Shown: positions 43,057 through 52,386, numbered from the stretch's first letter. The stretch is DNA of 64,000 nucleotides from Oscillatoriaceae cyanobacterium Prado104 (GCA_025454405.1 JALOON010000052.1:53933-117932), one strand, 5' to 3'. Notes: generated from the letters alone by a model not told the origin. A program made the numbers and translations.

Positions 43057-43989
43057 ATGGATAAAGCAAACAAGCGTCGCGGGTTGATTACTGTGGTGAT
43101 GGTGCTGTCGCTGATCGCTTTTTTGGGATTTTCTCTCGTGCCAATTTTGGACGGGATTATCAAAGCCAGTCAAGCGCAAAATAGTTCAACTCCAACGCCT
43201 ACTCAGACGGCGGCTTCGGCTGAAAAACAGACCGAACTGCTGCAAGCTCAAGCTCGGGGTTACGAATTGGTTTTGCAGCGGGAACCCGACAATAAAACGG
43301 CTTTGGGGGGATTGTTGCAGGTGCGGCTGGAGTTGCTCGGGCAAGGTGTGGGGGATATTAAAGATGTAGTGGGACCTTTGGAAAAGTTGGCCCGACTGAA
43401 TCCAGAGATGACTGAATACGGGATTTTGCTGGCTCAGGCGAAGGAACGCACGGGCGATCGCGAAGGGGCGGCCCAAGCTTACAGGTCGATTTTGGCATCA
43501 AAACCTGGGGATGTGAAGGCTTTGCAGGGGTTGGTGAATTTGCTGTTGGTGCAGCAGCGCCCGGAAGCTGCGATCGGACTGCTGCAAGATACGCTGAAGG
43601 CTGCTCCGGCACAGAATCAAGCGAAACCTGGAAGTGTTGATGTAACTTCGGTGCAGTTGATTTTGGGACAGGTTTATGCTTCGCAGAAGCGCTACGAGGA
43701 GGCGATCGCGATTTACGATGAATCTGCTAAGGCGAATCCTAAAGATTTTCGCCCGACTTTAGCAAAGGCGATCGTGCTGAAGGAACAGGGCAAAACTGAT
43801 GAGGCAAAAACGCTGTTCGATAAGGCTAATGAGTTAGCTCCTCCTAACTATAAAGACCAAATCAATCAGTTAGCTAGCGATGCTCCCAAGCCTGCTGCAA
43901 CGCCTGCTGAGAGTCCCGAACCGGAGGCTGCACCGAGTCCCGAAGCAGAGGCTTCGCCGAGTCCTGAAGGCTCGCTACCGACGCCTTAA
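43057..43989 (+). CDS. Membrane-anchored TPR protein (310 aa)
   Basis: An N-terminal membrane segment (about 9-33) places the rest probably outside the cytoplasm or in the lumen. About six tetratricopeptide-like units follow (residues 55-270; for example YRSILASKPGDVKALQGLVNL and AIYDESAKANPKDFRPTLAKA). The C-terminal 40 residues are an Ala/Pro/Glu-rich tail (EPEAAPSPEAEASPSPEG). AAAGGAGAT lies before the ATG. TPR scaffolds of this layout are frequent in cyanobacteria and act in assembly of complexes, but no partner is visible here. Confidence 0.75.
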   Translation: MDKANKRRGLITVVMVLSLIAFLGFSLVPILDGIIKASQAQNSSTPTPTQTAASAEKQTELLQAQARGYELVLQREPDNKTALGGLLQVRLELLGQGVGDIKDVVGPLEKLARLNPEMTEYGILLAQAKERTGDREGAAQAYRSILASKPGDVKALQGLVNLLLVQQRPEAAIGLLQDTLKAAPAQNQAKPGSVDVTSVQLILGQVYASQKRYEEAIAIYDESAKANPKDFRPTLAKAIVLKEQGKTDEAKTLFDKANELAPPNYKDQINQLASDAPKPAATPAESPEPEAAPSPEAEASPSPEGSLPTP

Positions 43990-44024
43990 GAAGTATTTTG
44001 AGCGGCGCGTATCTAATAACTTTG

Positions 44025-44047
44025 GGGACACGGCACTGCTGTGTCCC
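44025..44047 (+). terminator. Hairpin after the TPR gene
   Basis: GGGACAC, a nine-base loop and GTGTCCC lie 36 bases after the stop; there is no T run, so terminator activity is uncertain. The rest of 43990-44314 holds a GGACTAAAGTCC element (44118) and an AAAACTGGGTTTTTT element (44181), and no gene. Confidence 0.4.
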
Positions 44048-44314
44048 TACGGCTATTGAGATAGATCGACCGAGTTCGGATTAGTCGATCGTGCAAACTT
44101 TAATCTTTTTTCATCTGCGGACTAAAGTCCACACTACTAACTGGATCGCGATCGATCGAACTTATACATTCGTACTAAAAAAACTGGGTTTTTTACCGGA
44201 TTGAAAGCAGAAATACTGTATTTTCTACGGCAATATTTTCTATCTCAATCTAATTGGTGTGTCAACCCAGTTAGGTGTCAGATTTTATTGGTGAATTATT
44301 AGCAAAATCTGAGA

Positions 44315-44794
44315 TTACTTATTGATTTTCTGTGCTTGGGCGTGATGTTGCAAGCGAGAGAAAACGTTGTAGGCATCGGGTCCGGGAGTGTCGTGTTCTA
44401 CTGCGCCGTCGATCGGACCGTCGATCTGTTTCCAAGCAGGAATTCCGCCTTTTAATTCAGCTACCTGTCTGAAGCCTGCGCTGCGGAGAAGGTTTGCTGC
44501 TTCTGCCGTTTGTTCGTCTGTTTCGCCGTAGATGTAGATGTCGCGAACGGGTTCTAAACTGGATTTGGCACGCTCTACTAATTCGTCCATTGGCATCGGT
44601 AGAGCGCCGGTAATGTGGCTGTTGTTGAAGCTTTCCCGATCGCGCACGTCTACGATGGTAAGTCCGGGTTCGCCCCAATCCAAACGAGCTTTCAGGTCGT
44701 GGCTGGATGCTTGGGCTTTGAGACCGGGAGGGGTGGGAGTAAGGTCTGGCAGTTTTTCTTTGATTTCTGCAATTTGGTCGGGAATAGTTTTCAT
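44315..44794 (-). CDS. Rhodanese-like protein lacking the catalytic cysteine (159 aa)
   Basis: The rhodanese fold is clear: LTIVDVRDRESFNNSHITGA (about 46-65), and AEAANLLRSAGFRQVAELKGGIPAWK near the end. The active-site loop, normally CRxGxR after a YC pair, reads YGETDEQT, so the sulfur-accepting Cys is absent. It is therefore probably not a sulfurtransferase and may bind a ligand or partner. The start is taken at ATG 44794; an in-frame TTG at 44833 would add 13 residues. No neighbour with an obvious link is present. Confidence 0.8.
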   Translation of the reverse strand: MKTIPDQIAEIKEKLPDLTPTPPGLKAQASSHDLKARLDWGEPGLTIVDVRDRESFNNSHITGALPMPMDELVERAKSSLEPVRDIYIYGETDEQTAEAANLLRSAGFRQVAELKGGIPAWKQIDGPIDGAVEHDTPGPDAYNVFSRLQHHAQAQKINK

Positions 44795-44833
44795 AGGAAT
44801 GTGTAACTCATTACTTTGTTTGTAAGGTAACAA

Positions 44834-45192
44834 GATATGTGAGGTGCATTCGTCTTTCTAAAGGCTGAATCGGCGATCGAACTAAAGTCGCAATTTAAGC
44901 TGTTTTTTCAGTTGTTGCTGGCGGTTGCGATCGCTACATTTGTTGAGGTTGCTGGAGCTAGCGAACTGTGCTTTAGAGAGTTTCGATCGAATTTGCTGCG
45001 GATAATTTGAAGTGCGATCGTCTGTCCGGTTCGACATTTTATCAAAGGATAACATTTTAGTCAATTGCAATTATCGCTAAATAAAATTTGGATGAGTTGC
45101 GCGCAGCATCGTGGGAAATTTGTGGAAAAATTGGGATGTTTTTTAGTAAGATTTCTGATAAAATTCCATTTTAAGAAAAGGTATTTGAAGGT
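44834..45192. other. Intergenic region before the helicase module
   Basis: The region contains several CGATCG sites but no recognisable gene. A minus-strand frame of about 60 codons (44882-45070) is polar and low in complexity and is not supported. The promoter of the two-gene helicase module should lie here. Confidence 0.3.
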
Positions 45193-45648
45193 ATGGATAT
45201 GTCTGAACAAGCTGAAATTGCGGTGTCTAAGACTTTGACGCCCCAAGAACAAGCGGTGTGGGATGCGAAGGCGAAAGTGCGAGTGCTGCTGAATTTGTGG
45301 GATTTGGGCGGCGGGAAGATGAAGGTGAAAAAGGGAGATTTGACTAAGCGGATTGTCAGGACTGGAGAGACGAGTAAGAATTATGAGTTAGTTCTCGGCG
45401 AGTTGCAGGAAACAGGAGCAATTGTATATTCGCTGGAAAATCGAGTGACGTTGGTGGAGTTGAGCGCGAAGGGAAAGGAAGTGTTGGCGGAGGGCGTGAA
45501 AAGTCCTGATTCTCTATTTGAATTTGACGGTTCTCAAATCGGTACTCGGTTGGGAAATGCTTTGGTGAAATGGATTCGCAATTCAGATAGTTCGGCAGGT
45601 TTTGGTGTGGAAAAAGCGAAGGGAGATGGAGGGGCGATCGAAGTTTGA
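45193..45648 (+). CDS. Small probable DNA-binding protein, partner of the PLD-helicase (151 aa)
   Basis: No named family is recognised. Residues 15-60 form helices rich in Lys and Arg, and residues 50-105 look like a winged-helix (KKGDLTKRIVRTGETSKNYE, VLGELQETGAIVYSL, VELSAKGKEVL), reminiscent of a wHTH with helix, helix and beta-hairpin; this is a reading of pattern only. GAAGG lies before ATG 45193, and ATG 45199 is also possible. The gene ends 29 bases before the helicase, with no terminator between, so they are probably one operon. A role as a DNA- or target-sensing subunit is inference. Confidence 0.55.
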   Translation: MDMSEQAEIAVSKTLTPQEQAVWDAKAKVRVLLNLWDLGGGKMKVKKGDLTKRIVRTGETSKNYELVLGELQETGAIVYSLENRVTLVELSAKGKEVLAEGVKSPDSLFEFDGSQIGTRLGNALVKWIRNSDSSAGFGVEKAKGDGGAIEV

Positions 45649-45677
45649 AGCATCATCTCAATTAATTAACATGGAAC

Positions 45678-48600
45678 ATGAGTTATTTTAATTGCGAAAC
45701 AGATAGCGACTGGCCCGATCGCGAAAAATTTCCCTATAACTACGCAAAATCTACCGTAGGTTCGATTATCGAGAAAGACTTGCGCAGTTCAAAAAAACCA
45801 CTAATTATTACTGGTTACGCTTCACTAGAAAAAATCATCGATTTTCTGGCGGATTGTCGTAGTAGTTGGCAAAGCGATCCGGATGCTTTTGATAAAATCC
45901 GGATCTTGCTCGGTAATGAACCATATCCAGTAAAATCCCATGATTTCTCCTCATCCCAGAAGTTTTCTCAAGAAATAGAAGACTACTGGATGGAGCAAGG
46001 TATCTCTATCCGTAAATGTGAGAAAGTTATTGCTGCGATCGAGTTACTTAGAAATGACATAGTAGAAACCAGGATTGCCAATAAAAAACCCATTCACGCC
46101 AAAATTTATAAGGGAGATAGTGCTATTACTATTGGCTCTAGTAATTATAGCCAATCGGGTTTGAGTTCCCAAATTGAAGCAAATGTGAGGTTTCAAAATA
46201 CCAAAAAAGAGAGTGCAAGATTCGATGAATCCTGTAAATTTGCCGAACAAATTTGGAAGTTAGGAAGATTTTACAATGACGAATTAATTGAGCTATTAAC
46301 AAGACTTCTCAGCTATGAAACATGGCAGGTTACTTTAGCACGAGCTTGTGCAGAATTACTGGAAGGTGAGTGGGCAAAAAAATACAAACCTACCAATTAT
46401 TTTAGTGATGAACCTCTGCTTTGGCCATCTCAAGAACAGGGAATAGCTCAGGCAATTTGGGTCTTGGAAAATGTAGGAAGCGTACTCGTAGCTGATGCAA
46501 CTGGTTCAGGTAAAACTCGAATGGGCGTGCATCTAATCAAAAGTGTAATCAAACACATCTGGGGAACTGGGCGGATGCGGCAAGGTGACCCAGTATTAAT
46601 TTGTCCGCCTAAAGTCCTAAACTCTTGGGAGAAAGAGTTTGGAACTTGCGATGGTGGCAATTTCAAGGCTTACTCTCATGGCTCATTGAGTAGTGCCAAA
46701 TCCAAGAAGCACCACGAGCTTATTGATATTATCCGTCGCGGTCAAGTCCTTGCAGTCGATGAGGCGCATAACTTTTTCAATGACAGTTCTAATCGGACAC
46801 AGGCACTTTTTAGCAATATGGCTGACTGTGTATTGCTGTTTACAGCTACTCCGATCAACAGAGGAGTCCGGGATTTGCTTTCCATCGTTGAATTGTTAGG
46901 GGCTGACAACTTTGATGATGAATTATTAGGATCTCTTAAATTGCTGTGGAGCCAGCGAGAAAAACGGAATGAAAGAATGCCTAAAGAGCTTAGCAATAAC
47001 CTGCGCACAGCGATTCAGCAATTTACAGTTCGGCGTACAAAAGCTAAGCTTAATAGCATGATAGATCTCGAACCCGAACGTTATAAGAATAAGTTGGGTG
47101 CTATATGTCGCTATCCTGAAGAGGAATCAAAAGATTATGATTGCGGTGAAACTGATGTCGATCGCAACTTAGCCCAACAGATCCGTCAGGCTACTGACAG
47201 ATTGCGCGGTTTAGTATATTTCAAGGAAATTTCAGAACTCCCAGAATTTCTTCGCAAGCAAGGCTGTAGCAAAGAAAAATATCTTGAATCGCGACTGAAA
47301 AATGCTAAGGTACTGGCTGCTTATCAAGTTATGGCTTGCTTGCGATCTTCGCGTGCGGCACTGATAGAACATATCTATGGAACCAAGCACGCACAGAACG
47401 AATTCGACATTTCTCCTACCACCAATATCAAGGCGAAAGAGACTGGTCAGTTAATCGATAAATTAGAGAAAATATCGGGCAATCCTCCAAAGAACAAGCT
47501 AGGAATTGAGCTGCCCGAATGGCTGAGCGATCCTGCCAGATATAAAGAAGCTTGTGAGGAAGAAATAAAGGTTTATACAGATATTGCTAATCTATGTAAA
47601 AAGATTTCTGATGCCAGAGAAAGAACTAAAGCAGCGCATCTAATTGAGTTATTAAAGCATCACAAACTGATGATAGCTTTCGATAGTCGTTTGATTACTC
47701 TTCATCATATTAAATATCTCCTTGTAGGTGAAGGGGTTGATGCACCAATCGCAACTGGAGAAACAACAGACTGCGATCGGATTAATAAGTTATTTGAACT
47801 TGGTTCGGAGGAATCTCAAGTGATTGGGTTATGTTCAGATGCCATGTCTGAGGGGGTCAACCTCCAGCAAGCTTCAGCCGTTGTTCAATTGACTATGCCC
47901 AGTGTAATTCGTTTGGCAGAACAGCGGATAGGTCGAATAGCTCGCATGGACAGTCCTCACCCTATAATTGAAGTATGGTGGCCAAAAGATAGTGACGAGT
48001 TTGCCCTGCGGTCTTCGGAGAATAAATTTTTAGCTCGCCACTATCTGGTGTCTGATTTGTTGGGGTCAAATATATCACTACCCGAGAACTTATCACCGGA
48101 GGAAGACATAGAACCATCAGATGAAGCGATCGCATCGATGGCAGAACTTGTTAAGAACGAAGGGCAAAAAGCAAGTGAAATCTGGACATTAGGGGACGTT
48201 TTTGACCCGGTGCGAGCGCTCGTAGAGGGCGAGCAGAGCCTTGTTCCATACGAAGACTACAATCGGGTACGATCGAGTAAAGTACGGACTTCTTTGAGTA
48301 TTGTTCATAGTAAAGACCAGCCTTGGGCTTTTTTTGCCATTGCGGGGACAGAATGGGGTTCACCCCGTTGGGTGTATCTCGATCCGTCGGAAAGAAAGCC
48401 GATAACTGACTTAGATTCCATTAGTAAAAAACTCAAAGAAAATCTGGATGCAGAGATTCCAGCTTTTCCGTTAGAAAAAGCATCTTTATGGTTAGAAGAT
48501 TTCTTATATAAACTTATTAATTCAGAAAAAGAGATCCTACCTAAGAAGAAGCAGCGCGCTCTCGAAATGATGAATAAAGTTCTTGAAGAATACAAGAATA

Positions 48601-48947
48601 AATCTGTTCAAGAGCAAGACAGGGAGCGTGAAGAATTAGTTAATGAGTTGCTTTCTCTGTTTGATGAAGTACGATCGAGGGGACAGAAGCCAAACTTGGA
48701 AGTAGAATTAAGCAAGAGGCGCGTAGATTTAAGTCTGTTAGCAGAGTGGTGGCTAGATTTAATTCAGCCTAAATGGTTAGAGCGCTTGAGAGAAGGCCAC
48801 CGTTCAGAACCTCTGCGACTTAAAGACATTTCTCAAAATTTAATTCATCCTCCGATTCCTACAGAAAAACTCAAAGATGCGCAGAAAGTTCGTAAACTCG
48901 ATCCCTTTGAGGTGCGGATTGTTGCTGCGATTATTGGCGTGTATTAA
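45678..48947 (+). CDS. PLD-nuclease / SF2 (SNF2-like) helicase fusion (1089 aa)
   Basis: An N-terminal phospholipase D-type domain has one HKD motif, HAKIYKGD (His140, Lys142, Asp147) followed by TIGSSNYSQSG, as in single-motif nucleases that dimerise. A helicase of superfamily 2 follows: Walker A TGSGKT (276-280 region), DEAH at 361-364, TATP at 389-392, QVIGLCSDAMSEGVNLQ (about 714-730), and motif VI EQRIGRIARM (about 748-757). The remaining C-terminal 300 residues, partly coiled (ERKPITDLDS, QDREREELVNELL), have no recognised domain. No methyltransferase, DNA-recognition or DISARM gene is beside it. It may restrict foreign DNA, but that is inference; a role in DNA repair is the alternative. 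Confidence 0.8.
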   Translation: MSYFNCETDSDWPDREKFPYNYAKSTVGSIIEKDLRSSKKPLIITGYASLEKIIDFLADCRSSWQSDPDAFDKIRILLGNEPYPVKSHDFSSSQKFSQEIEDYWMEQGISIRKCEKVIAAIELLRNDIVETRIANKKPIHAKIYKGDSAITIGSSNYSQSGLSSQIEANVRFQNTKKESARFDESCKFAEQIWKLGRFYNDELIELLTRLLSYETWQVTLARACAELLEGEWAKKYKPTNYFSDEPLLWPSQEQGIAQAIWVLENVGSVLVADATGSGKTRMGVHLIKSVIKHIWGTGRMRQGDPVLICPPKVLNSWEKEFGTCDGGNFKAYSHGSLSSAKSKKHHELIDIIRRGQVLAVDEAHNFFNDSSNRTQALFSNMADCVLLFTATPINRGVRDLLSIVELLGADNFDDELLGSLKLLWSQREKRNERMPKELSNNLRTAIQQFTVRRTKAKLNSMIDLEPERYKNKLGAICRYPEEESKDYDCGETDVDRNLAQQIRQATDRLRGLVYFKEISELPEFLRKQGCSKEKYLESRLKNAKVLAAYQVMACLRSSRAALIEHIYGTKHAQNEFDISPTTNIKAKETGQLIDKLEKISGNPPKNKLGIELPEWLSDPARYKEACEEEIKVYTDIANLCKKISDARERTKAAHLIELLKHHKLMIAFDSRLITLHHIKYLLVGEGVDAPIATGETTDCDRINKLFELGSEESQVIGLCSDAMSEGVNLQQASAVVQLTMPSVIRLAEQRIGRIARMDSPHPIIEVWWPKDSDEFALRSSENKFLARHYLVSDLLGSNISLPENLSPEEDIEPSDEAIASMAELVKNEGQKASEIWTLGDVFDPVRALVEGEQSLVPYEDYNRVRSSKVRTSLSIVHSKDQPWAFFAIAGTEWGSPRWVYLDPSERKPITDLDSISKKLKENLDAEIPAFPLEKASLWLEDFLYKLINSEKEILPKKKQRALEMMNKVLEEYKNKSVQEQDREREELVNELLSLFDEVRSRGQKPNLEVELSKRRVDLSLLAEWWLDLIQPKWLERLREGHRSEPLRLKDISQNLIHPPIPTEKLKDAQKVRKLDPFEVRIVAAIIGVY

Positions 48948-49081
48948 AATTGTTTTACTTTGGACGGGTTATTTAGGGCAAATTAAAGGAGAGAGTGTGG
49001 GGGACGATCGCTTTTATTTCCTGTGCGATTTGCGATCGGATAATTGAGAGGGTGAAAGGCGATCGAACTTCGCCCCATCTT

Positions 49082-49852
49082 TTAAACAGTATCGGGATCT
49101 ATGCCCAATTCCCGCAACTTCGCAGCGAATCTTTCGGCGCGTTGGTGATAGTTATCAGCTAATTGGGGCTGCCTTGCAGCTTGCTGTCTGAGTTCCTTCA
49201 ACCGTGCTTGTTCTTCTTTAATCAACCCTTCTACTAATGGCGGACAAAGTATTTCATTGACTGATAATCTCAGATCTGGAAATACTGCAGATACCATTTC
49301 TTTTCCTGGCAAGTAATCTACCTCTGTATAAACGTCATCAGCATCAATGAAAGCCAGATCTCGCACCCGCTGTCTGTTTTCTGTCGGATCGACAATTACA
49401 TATTCCGCTACATTAGCTAGTTCGTACTCGGTTCGTTTATTCATATAAACAGACCGCCGATCGCGATCGACTACCTCGATCGCTAATAATGGCGTTTCAT
49501 CAAAGTCAAGAATGGCGGCAATTGGTTGAGCAATCATTTGTACAAAAACACTTTTATTGCAAACAACTACATCGGGAATGCGAGATGAGTTTTCTTCGGT
49601 TCTGACTCCTACACCTGTTTTTACTACTAGGTTTTGATGGCGAACTGCTATGTAACGCTGCAACTTGTAAACTAAATATTCGCAAATTTTGATGTGTAAA
49701 CAGGTTGGAATGGGCATTTGTATTAATTTGCATTTGTACAATTCGTATTTGAAATCGTCGTCGCTTTGATAAACTTTGTATTCTTCAAAAGTCAAAGTAG
49801 GTGAGTCACCGCTTTGCTGTTCTTTTCGATCGGGCGGGATAGATTGAGACAT
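49082..49852 (-). CDS. Uma2 family endonuclease-like protein (DUF820), intact (256 aa)
   Basis: PD-(D/E)XK-type features are present: SRIPDVVVCN (about 88-97), PLLAIEVVDRD (about 119-129), and a Lys/Arg/Tyr stretch NKRTEYELANVAEYVIVDP. The usual EVLSPSD is replaced by EVVDRDR, so activity is uncertain. The C-terminal 60 residues form a charged coiled coil (KEEQARLKELRQQAARQPQ). Such genes occur in many copies in cyanobacteria, function mostly unknown. It converges with the helicase module. A broken copy is at 17483. Confidence 0.8.
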   Translation of the reverse strand: MSQSIPPDRKEQQSGDSPTLTFEEYKVYQSDDDFKYELYKCKLIQMPIPTCLHIKICEYLVYKLQRYIAVRHQNLVVKTGVGVRTEENSSRIPDVVVCNKSVFVQMIAQPIAAILDFDETPLLAIEVVDRDRRSVYMNKRTEYELANVAEYVIVDPTENRQRVRDLAFIDADDVYTEVDYLPGKEMVSAVFPDLRLSVNEILCPPLVEGLIKEEQARLKELRQQAARQPQLADNYHQRAERFAAKLRELGIDPDTV

Positions 49853-50110
49853 ATTTTTACCGAGGTATGATTTTATCGTGCATTCAATTTATATTCAATT
49901 TTAATCTGCACCGTCAGGTTTTAGCTATAAATGCTCGATCGGCTTGCCAGAAGATAGCGATCTCAGGTAAAATCGCGATACTCTCTTAAATTTTAGACTG
50001 GAGATTTTACAATCGCAAATTGCAAATCGCAAATCTAAAATCTCAAATCTAAAATCGCCCGATCGACCGTTAAACTCGACCTTACCCTGAATTACACCAT
50101 CCGAGTTCTT

Positions 50111-51208
50111 ATGTCAATCAAAAAAATTCTTTCGATAGTCTTGTTAATTTTTGTCCCCATTTCGATTGCGGCAGAAAACCTGCATTGGGGCTCCCTGACA
50201 GTCTTTATCACATCAGCTTTAGGCATTATACCTCTGGCGATTTGGTTGAGCACAGCTACCGAAGAAGTGGCGATCGTTACGGGACCCTCGATCGGTGGTT
50301 TGTTAAATGCTGTCTTCGGGAATGCTACGGAATTAATTATTGCCATAGTCGCCCTCAAAGCCGGATTGATTGACATCGTGAAAGCCAGCATTACTGGCAC
50401 GATTATCAGCAACTTGCTGTTAGTCATGGGACTTTCCATGCTGTTAGGAGGAATTCGCTACAAAGAACAGGAATTTCAGCCGATCGTCGCGAGGGTAAGC
50501 GGCTCTACCATGACTCTAGCAGTAATTGCTATTCTGCTGCCAACTATGGTAATTTACACCTCAAATGGAGTCGAACCATCGGCGATTCAAAATCTTTCTT
50601 TGATTGCCGCGATCGTCCTGATTGCAGTTTACGCTCTCACGCTGCTATTTTCCCTCAAAACTCACAGCTATCTTTACGATGTCAGCGTCGTAGAATTGGA
50701 GTCAGAAAACCCTCAAAATACCGAAGAATCTGCGGAACACAAGCCGAATTTGTGGCTGTGGATCGGCGTTTTAGTTGCATCAACAGTTGCCGTTGCTTTT
50801 GAATCGGAAATCTTCGTGGGAGTTGTCGAAGAAACTACCAAAGGATTGGGATTGACACCGCTATTTACCGGGGTAATTTTGTTGCCGATCGTGGGCGGCG
50901 CTGCGGAATATGTTACGGCGGTGGGAGTGGCAATTAAAAACAACATGGATTTGTCGGTTTCTGTGGCAATGGGTTCCAGTTTGCTAGTAGCTTTGTTAGT
51001 TGCTCCCGTGTTAGTGCTTATCGGATTGGTAATCGGTCAACCGATGGATTTAAACTTCAATCCTTTTGAAGTAGTTGCAGTGGCGATCGCAGTTACAATT
51101 GCTAATTTAATCAGTTTAGACGGGCGATCGAACTGGCTCGAAGGCGCGCTGCTTTTAGCAACATATACAGTCTTGGGAGCAGCATTTTACTTCCATCCAA
51201 TTACTTAA
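50111..51208 (+). CDS. Calcium/proton antiporter, CaCA (ChaA/CAX) family (365 aa)
   Basis: About eleven hydrophobic segments form two homologous halves, each with a CaCA alpha repeat: GNATELIIAIVALKAG (70-85), then LPIVGGAAEYVTAVGVAI in the second half. Between them is an acidic loop (YDVSVVELESENPQNTEES, about 195-215). The protein exports Ca2+ (or other cations) against protons across the cytoplasmic or thylakoid membrane. Its order and length fit the cyanobacterial CAX proteins. A MITE-like element with a CTCCCC hairpin follows. It appears alone. Confidence 0.9.
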   Translation: MSIKKILSIVLLIFVPISIAAENLHWGSLTVFITSALGIIPLAIWLSTATEEVAIVTGPSIGGLLNAVFGNATELIIAIVALKAGLIDIVKASITGTIISNLLLVMGLSMLLGGIRYKEQEFQPIVARVSGSTMTLAVIAILLPTMVIYTSNGVEPSAIQNLSLIAAIVLIAVYALTLLFSLKTHSYLYDVSVVELESENPQNTEESAEHKPNLWLWIGVLVASTVAVAFESEIFVGVVEETTKGLGLTPLFTGVILLPIVGGAAEYVTAVGVAIKNNMDLSVSVAMGSSLLVALLVAPVLVLIGLVIGQPMDLNFNPFEVVAVAIAVTIANLISLDGRSNWLEGALLLATYTVLGAAFYFHPIT

Positions 51209-51228
51209 AATATTCCCGATCGCATGTA

Positions 51229-51329
51229 TAGCGATCGTAAATCATTTGTAAATTTCTTACTCCCTCCCCTTAATAAGGGGAGGGTTGGGGTGGGGTCAAA
51301 AAATTTACGACTCATTTAGAATCGCATAT
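51229..51329. repeat. MITE-like nested palindrome, copy B
   Basis: Left end TATAGCGATCGTAAATCATT and right end ATTTACGACTCATTTAGAAT are inverted repeats of about 20 matched bases in 27, closely like those at 17289-17388. Inside lies the perfect hairpin CCTCCCCTTA-A-TAAGGGGAGG (51263-51283), followed by GGGTTGGGGTGGGGT. Immediately 3', AAACGGGTTTTT and AAAACCCGGTTTCT form another fold-back (51332-51400). Confidence 0.65.
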
Positions 51330-51483
51330 AGACTAAAAAAACGGGTTTTTATAAGTTATAAACATTCGCTAAAAGTTCCCCTAAAAAACCCGGTTTCTAA
51401 CTTACCCTCTCTCTTTCTCTTCCTCTGCGTCCTCTGCGCCCTCTGCGGTTAATAAAAACTAAACCTTGCAAAAGCGCAAAATC

Positions 51484-52128
51484 CTACGGACACCGACAGT
51501 TTCTAATAGGAAAACACGATTGCGGGCAAGTTATTTTCTTACCCTTACGATCGTAACAGCCGGAAGGAGTATTGCATTGTAACTTCTCTTCACAAACTTG
51601 CCCTCGCGGGAAAGTACCCAAATTTTGGATAGAAACTTCCGCTGTCAGCGTACCTTCTTCGATCGCCCGAGATCCCTCTTTAATTTCGTAGGTAAACTTA
51701 TTTTTGCCCTCTAAGACCGAAAAAGTTTTTCCTCTGTGTGTGTTACCCAATTTAAACGCAAAATCTTCGGAAAACTCACCTTTATTGTAACTGCGATCGG
51801 TGTAAGGATAGGGATCGTTTTCCATTCCGTCGGTCACATTTTTGATTGTCACCCTGCGGTTGGGACCTGGAGGGGTTTTGAGGGAAACAAATCGCGCGCT
51901 TTGTGAATCGGGAGAATACCCACTACCCGGACACTCACCGACATATTCAGTGCGCTTGAATTGAATTAAGTTAATGTTGAAACTGTTTTCATTTTTTACC
52001 CGGAATTGTGCGGTTTCACTTGGTTGGGCGCTGACTCGAAAAACTGCTAGAATGACAAAAGTTGCAGCCAGGAAAATAGTTATAAATGTGATGGGTTTAA
52101 TTGTGGTGAATTGCTTTGGTAGTTTCAT
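51484..52128 (-). CDS. Secreted cysteine-rich protein, unknown (214 aa)
   Basis: An N-terminal membrane segment or signal peptide (about 12-34, ending VSAQP) precedes a beta-rich body. The last 40 residues hold eight Cys (CEEKLQCNTPSGCYDRKGKK, ITCPQSCFPIRNCRCP), a likely disulfide-bonded module. No family is recognised. It is probably exported and oxidised outside the cytoplasm. It sits alone between repeat arrays. Confidence 0.6.
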   Translation of the reverse strand: MKLPKQFTTIKPITFITIFLAATFVILAVFRVSAQPSETAQFRVKNENSFNINLIQFKRTEYVGECPGSGYSPDSQSARFVSLKTPPGPNRRVTIKNVTDGMENDPYPYTDRSYNKGEFSEDFAFKLGNTHRGKTFSVLEGKNKFTYEIKEGSRAIEEGTLTAEVSIQNLGTFPRGQVCEEKLQCNTPSGCYDRKGKKITCPQSCFPIRNCRCP

Positions 52129-52152
52129 TTTGCAATATTTCGGTAGACAGTT

Positions 52153-52386
52153 GTTTGTAGTGAGGACTTTAGCCCGCTCCGTTTAACGGACTGAAGTCCG
52201 CACTACGAACCGATAAAATTAGTTTGTAGTGAGGACTTTAGTCTGCTCCGTTTAACGGACTGAAGTCCGCACTACGAACCGATAAAATTAGTTTGTAGTG
52301 AGGACTTTAGTCCGCTCCATTCAACGGACTGAAGTCCGCACTACGAACCGATAAAATAACTGACTGAAGTCCGCACTACGAACCAT
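52153..52386. repeat. 69-bp tandem palindromic repeat, three copies plus a partial
   Basis: Units start at 52153, 52222 and 52291, exactly 69 bp apart, with few differences (for example TCCGTTTAAC against TCCATTCAAC). Each holds an imperfect palindrome: GTAGTGAGGACTTTAGTCCG pairs with CGGACTGAAGTCCGCACTAC. A fourth partial copy ends at 52386. It shares the GGACTNAAGTCC core with 35208-35405 and the end of the desulfurase gene. Confidence 0.9.

Noticed and set aside
44882..45070. Short minus-strand frame before the helicase module
   Set aside because: Polar low-complexity sequence with no ribosome site.
45678..48947. DISARM or BREX system
   Set aside because: No methyltransferase, DrmA/B/C-type genes or PglZ-type genes are in the neighbourhood.
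52153..52386. CRISPR array (regularly spaced repeats)
   Set aside because: The entire 69-bp unit is repeated; there are no unique spacers between short repeats, and no cas genes lie nearby. The same applies to the 28-bp units at 35291-35402.
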